Positions 13,126-13,270 of a stretch of 13,270 nt of DNA are shown here, one piece after another; the first letter of the stretch is position 1; every line of letters starts with the position of its first letter. The notes below the pieces were generated by a model, which was not told the origin of the DNA, ran no database searches, and saw nothing but the letters and a program-made list of their open reading frames with translations. The position numbers and the translations under genes are program-made. The stretch lies in NCBI GenBank assembly GCA_023433755.1, contig JAEYUA010000135.1:1-13270 (forward strand). The letters are read 5' to 3'. The DNA comes from Bacteroidota bacterium (GTDB lineage: Bacteria > Bacteroidota > Bacteroidia > Chitinophagales > Chitinophagaceae).

Positions 13126-13244
13126 AATTTGTTGATACATTTGAATTGTATTTGCTTCCAATCAATGGACTGATATATCGCCCCTACGGGGCTTCTCCAA
13201 TCGAATAATCTTCAACGCTACTGATATGTCGCCCCGCTGGGGCT
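12903..13244. repeat. Cluster of six REP-like palindromic elements
   Basis: The unit is AGCCCC-NNN-GGGGCGRC followed by ATATCAGT: a 5-bp GC stem with a 3-nt loop and a conserved tail. Copies on the plus strand are 12903-12927 (stem decayed), 12960-12983, 13015-13039 and 13073-13097. Copies on the minus strand are 13169-13193 and 13220-13244. Two subtypes alternate: type a (loop AGC, tail CAGTAGC) and type b (loop GGA or GTA, tail CAGTCC). The order is a b a b on plus, then b a on minus, so the last pair is an inverted a-b module. No RAYT/IS200-type transposase lies in the window. The gene-free stretch 12820-13270 contains only this cluster and the heptamer array. Confidence 0.85.
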
Positions 13245-13270
13245 TGGATGTTTAGAGAACAATTTTTTTG

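Noticed and set aside
13225..13270. GC hairpin followed later by a T-run at the window end as a terminator
   Set aside because: The hairpin is REP copy six, and the T-run begins about 19 nt after the stem, too far for an intrinsic terminator.

Overview
The window reads as chromosome of a member of Bacteroidota, probably in or near the Chitinophagaceae. The evidence is: TAnnTTTG-type -7 promoter boxes in front of several genes; no convincing Shine-Dalgarno sequences; signal peptides ending in SAQ, HAQ or SQS; and families typical of the phylum (a large 'putative porin', a HYC_CC_PP protein, and a TonB-dependent receptor with an N-terminal carboxypeptidase-regulatory-like domain). No rRNA, tRNA, CRISPR array, transposase or phage gene was seen.

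Left part (1-5976) is mostly housekeeping. On the minus strand lie the 5' end of a secreted protein (1-87), a small zinc-ribbon protein (214-651) and the succinate-CoA ligase beta subunit sucC (742-1953). On the plus strand follow a lipoprotein-like protein of unknown function (2242-3057), a trimeric-type purine nucleoside phosphorylase (3082-3903) and, 6 bp later from a TTG codon, a 688-residue putative outer-membrane porin (3910-5976).

Middle and right part (6047-12819) looks like a metal-handling locus. A HYC_CC_PP protein, a secreted heavy-metal-associated (HMA) protein with a metallothionein-like Cys-rich tail, a second secreted HMA protein and an outer-membrane beta-barrel protein run in one direction. 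They converge tail-to-tail on a DtxR/MntR-family metal-responsive regulator. After an AT-rich NERD-domain nuclease-like gene that looks like an insertion comes a TonB-dependent receptor with a CxxC motif in its plug. A 28-bp perfect palindrome in front of that receptor resembles DtxR-family operators and may tie the regulator to the receptor. A plausible reading is that the receptor and beta-barrel move a soft metal (copper is the best guess) across the outer membrane, while the secreted CxxC proteins bind it in the periplasm.

The noncoding DNA is unusually structured. Degenerate arrays with an exact 7-bp period begin at, or a few bases before, the stop codons of three unrelated genes (zinc-ribbon gene, sucC, TonB receptor), and in two cases the stop codon is part of a repeat unit. 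Two intrinsic terminators abut the start codon of the next gene. Three -7 boxes lie only 5-7 nt before start codons, implying nearly leaderless mRNAs. The right end (12903-13244) carries six copies of a REP-like palindrome, four direct and two inverted, part of them in a 112-bp tandem duplication.
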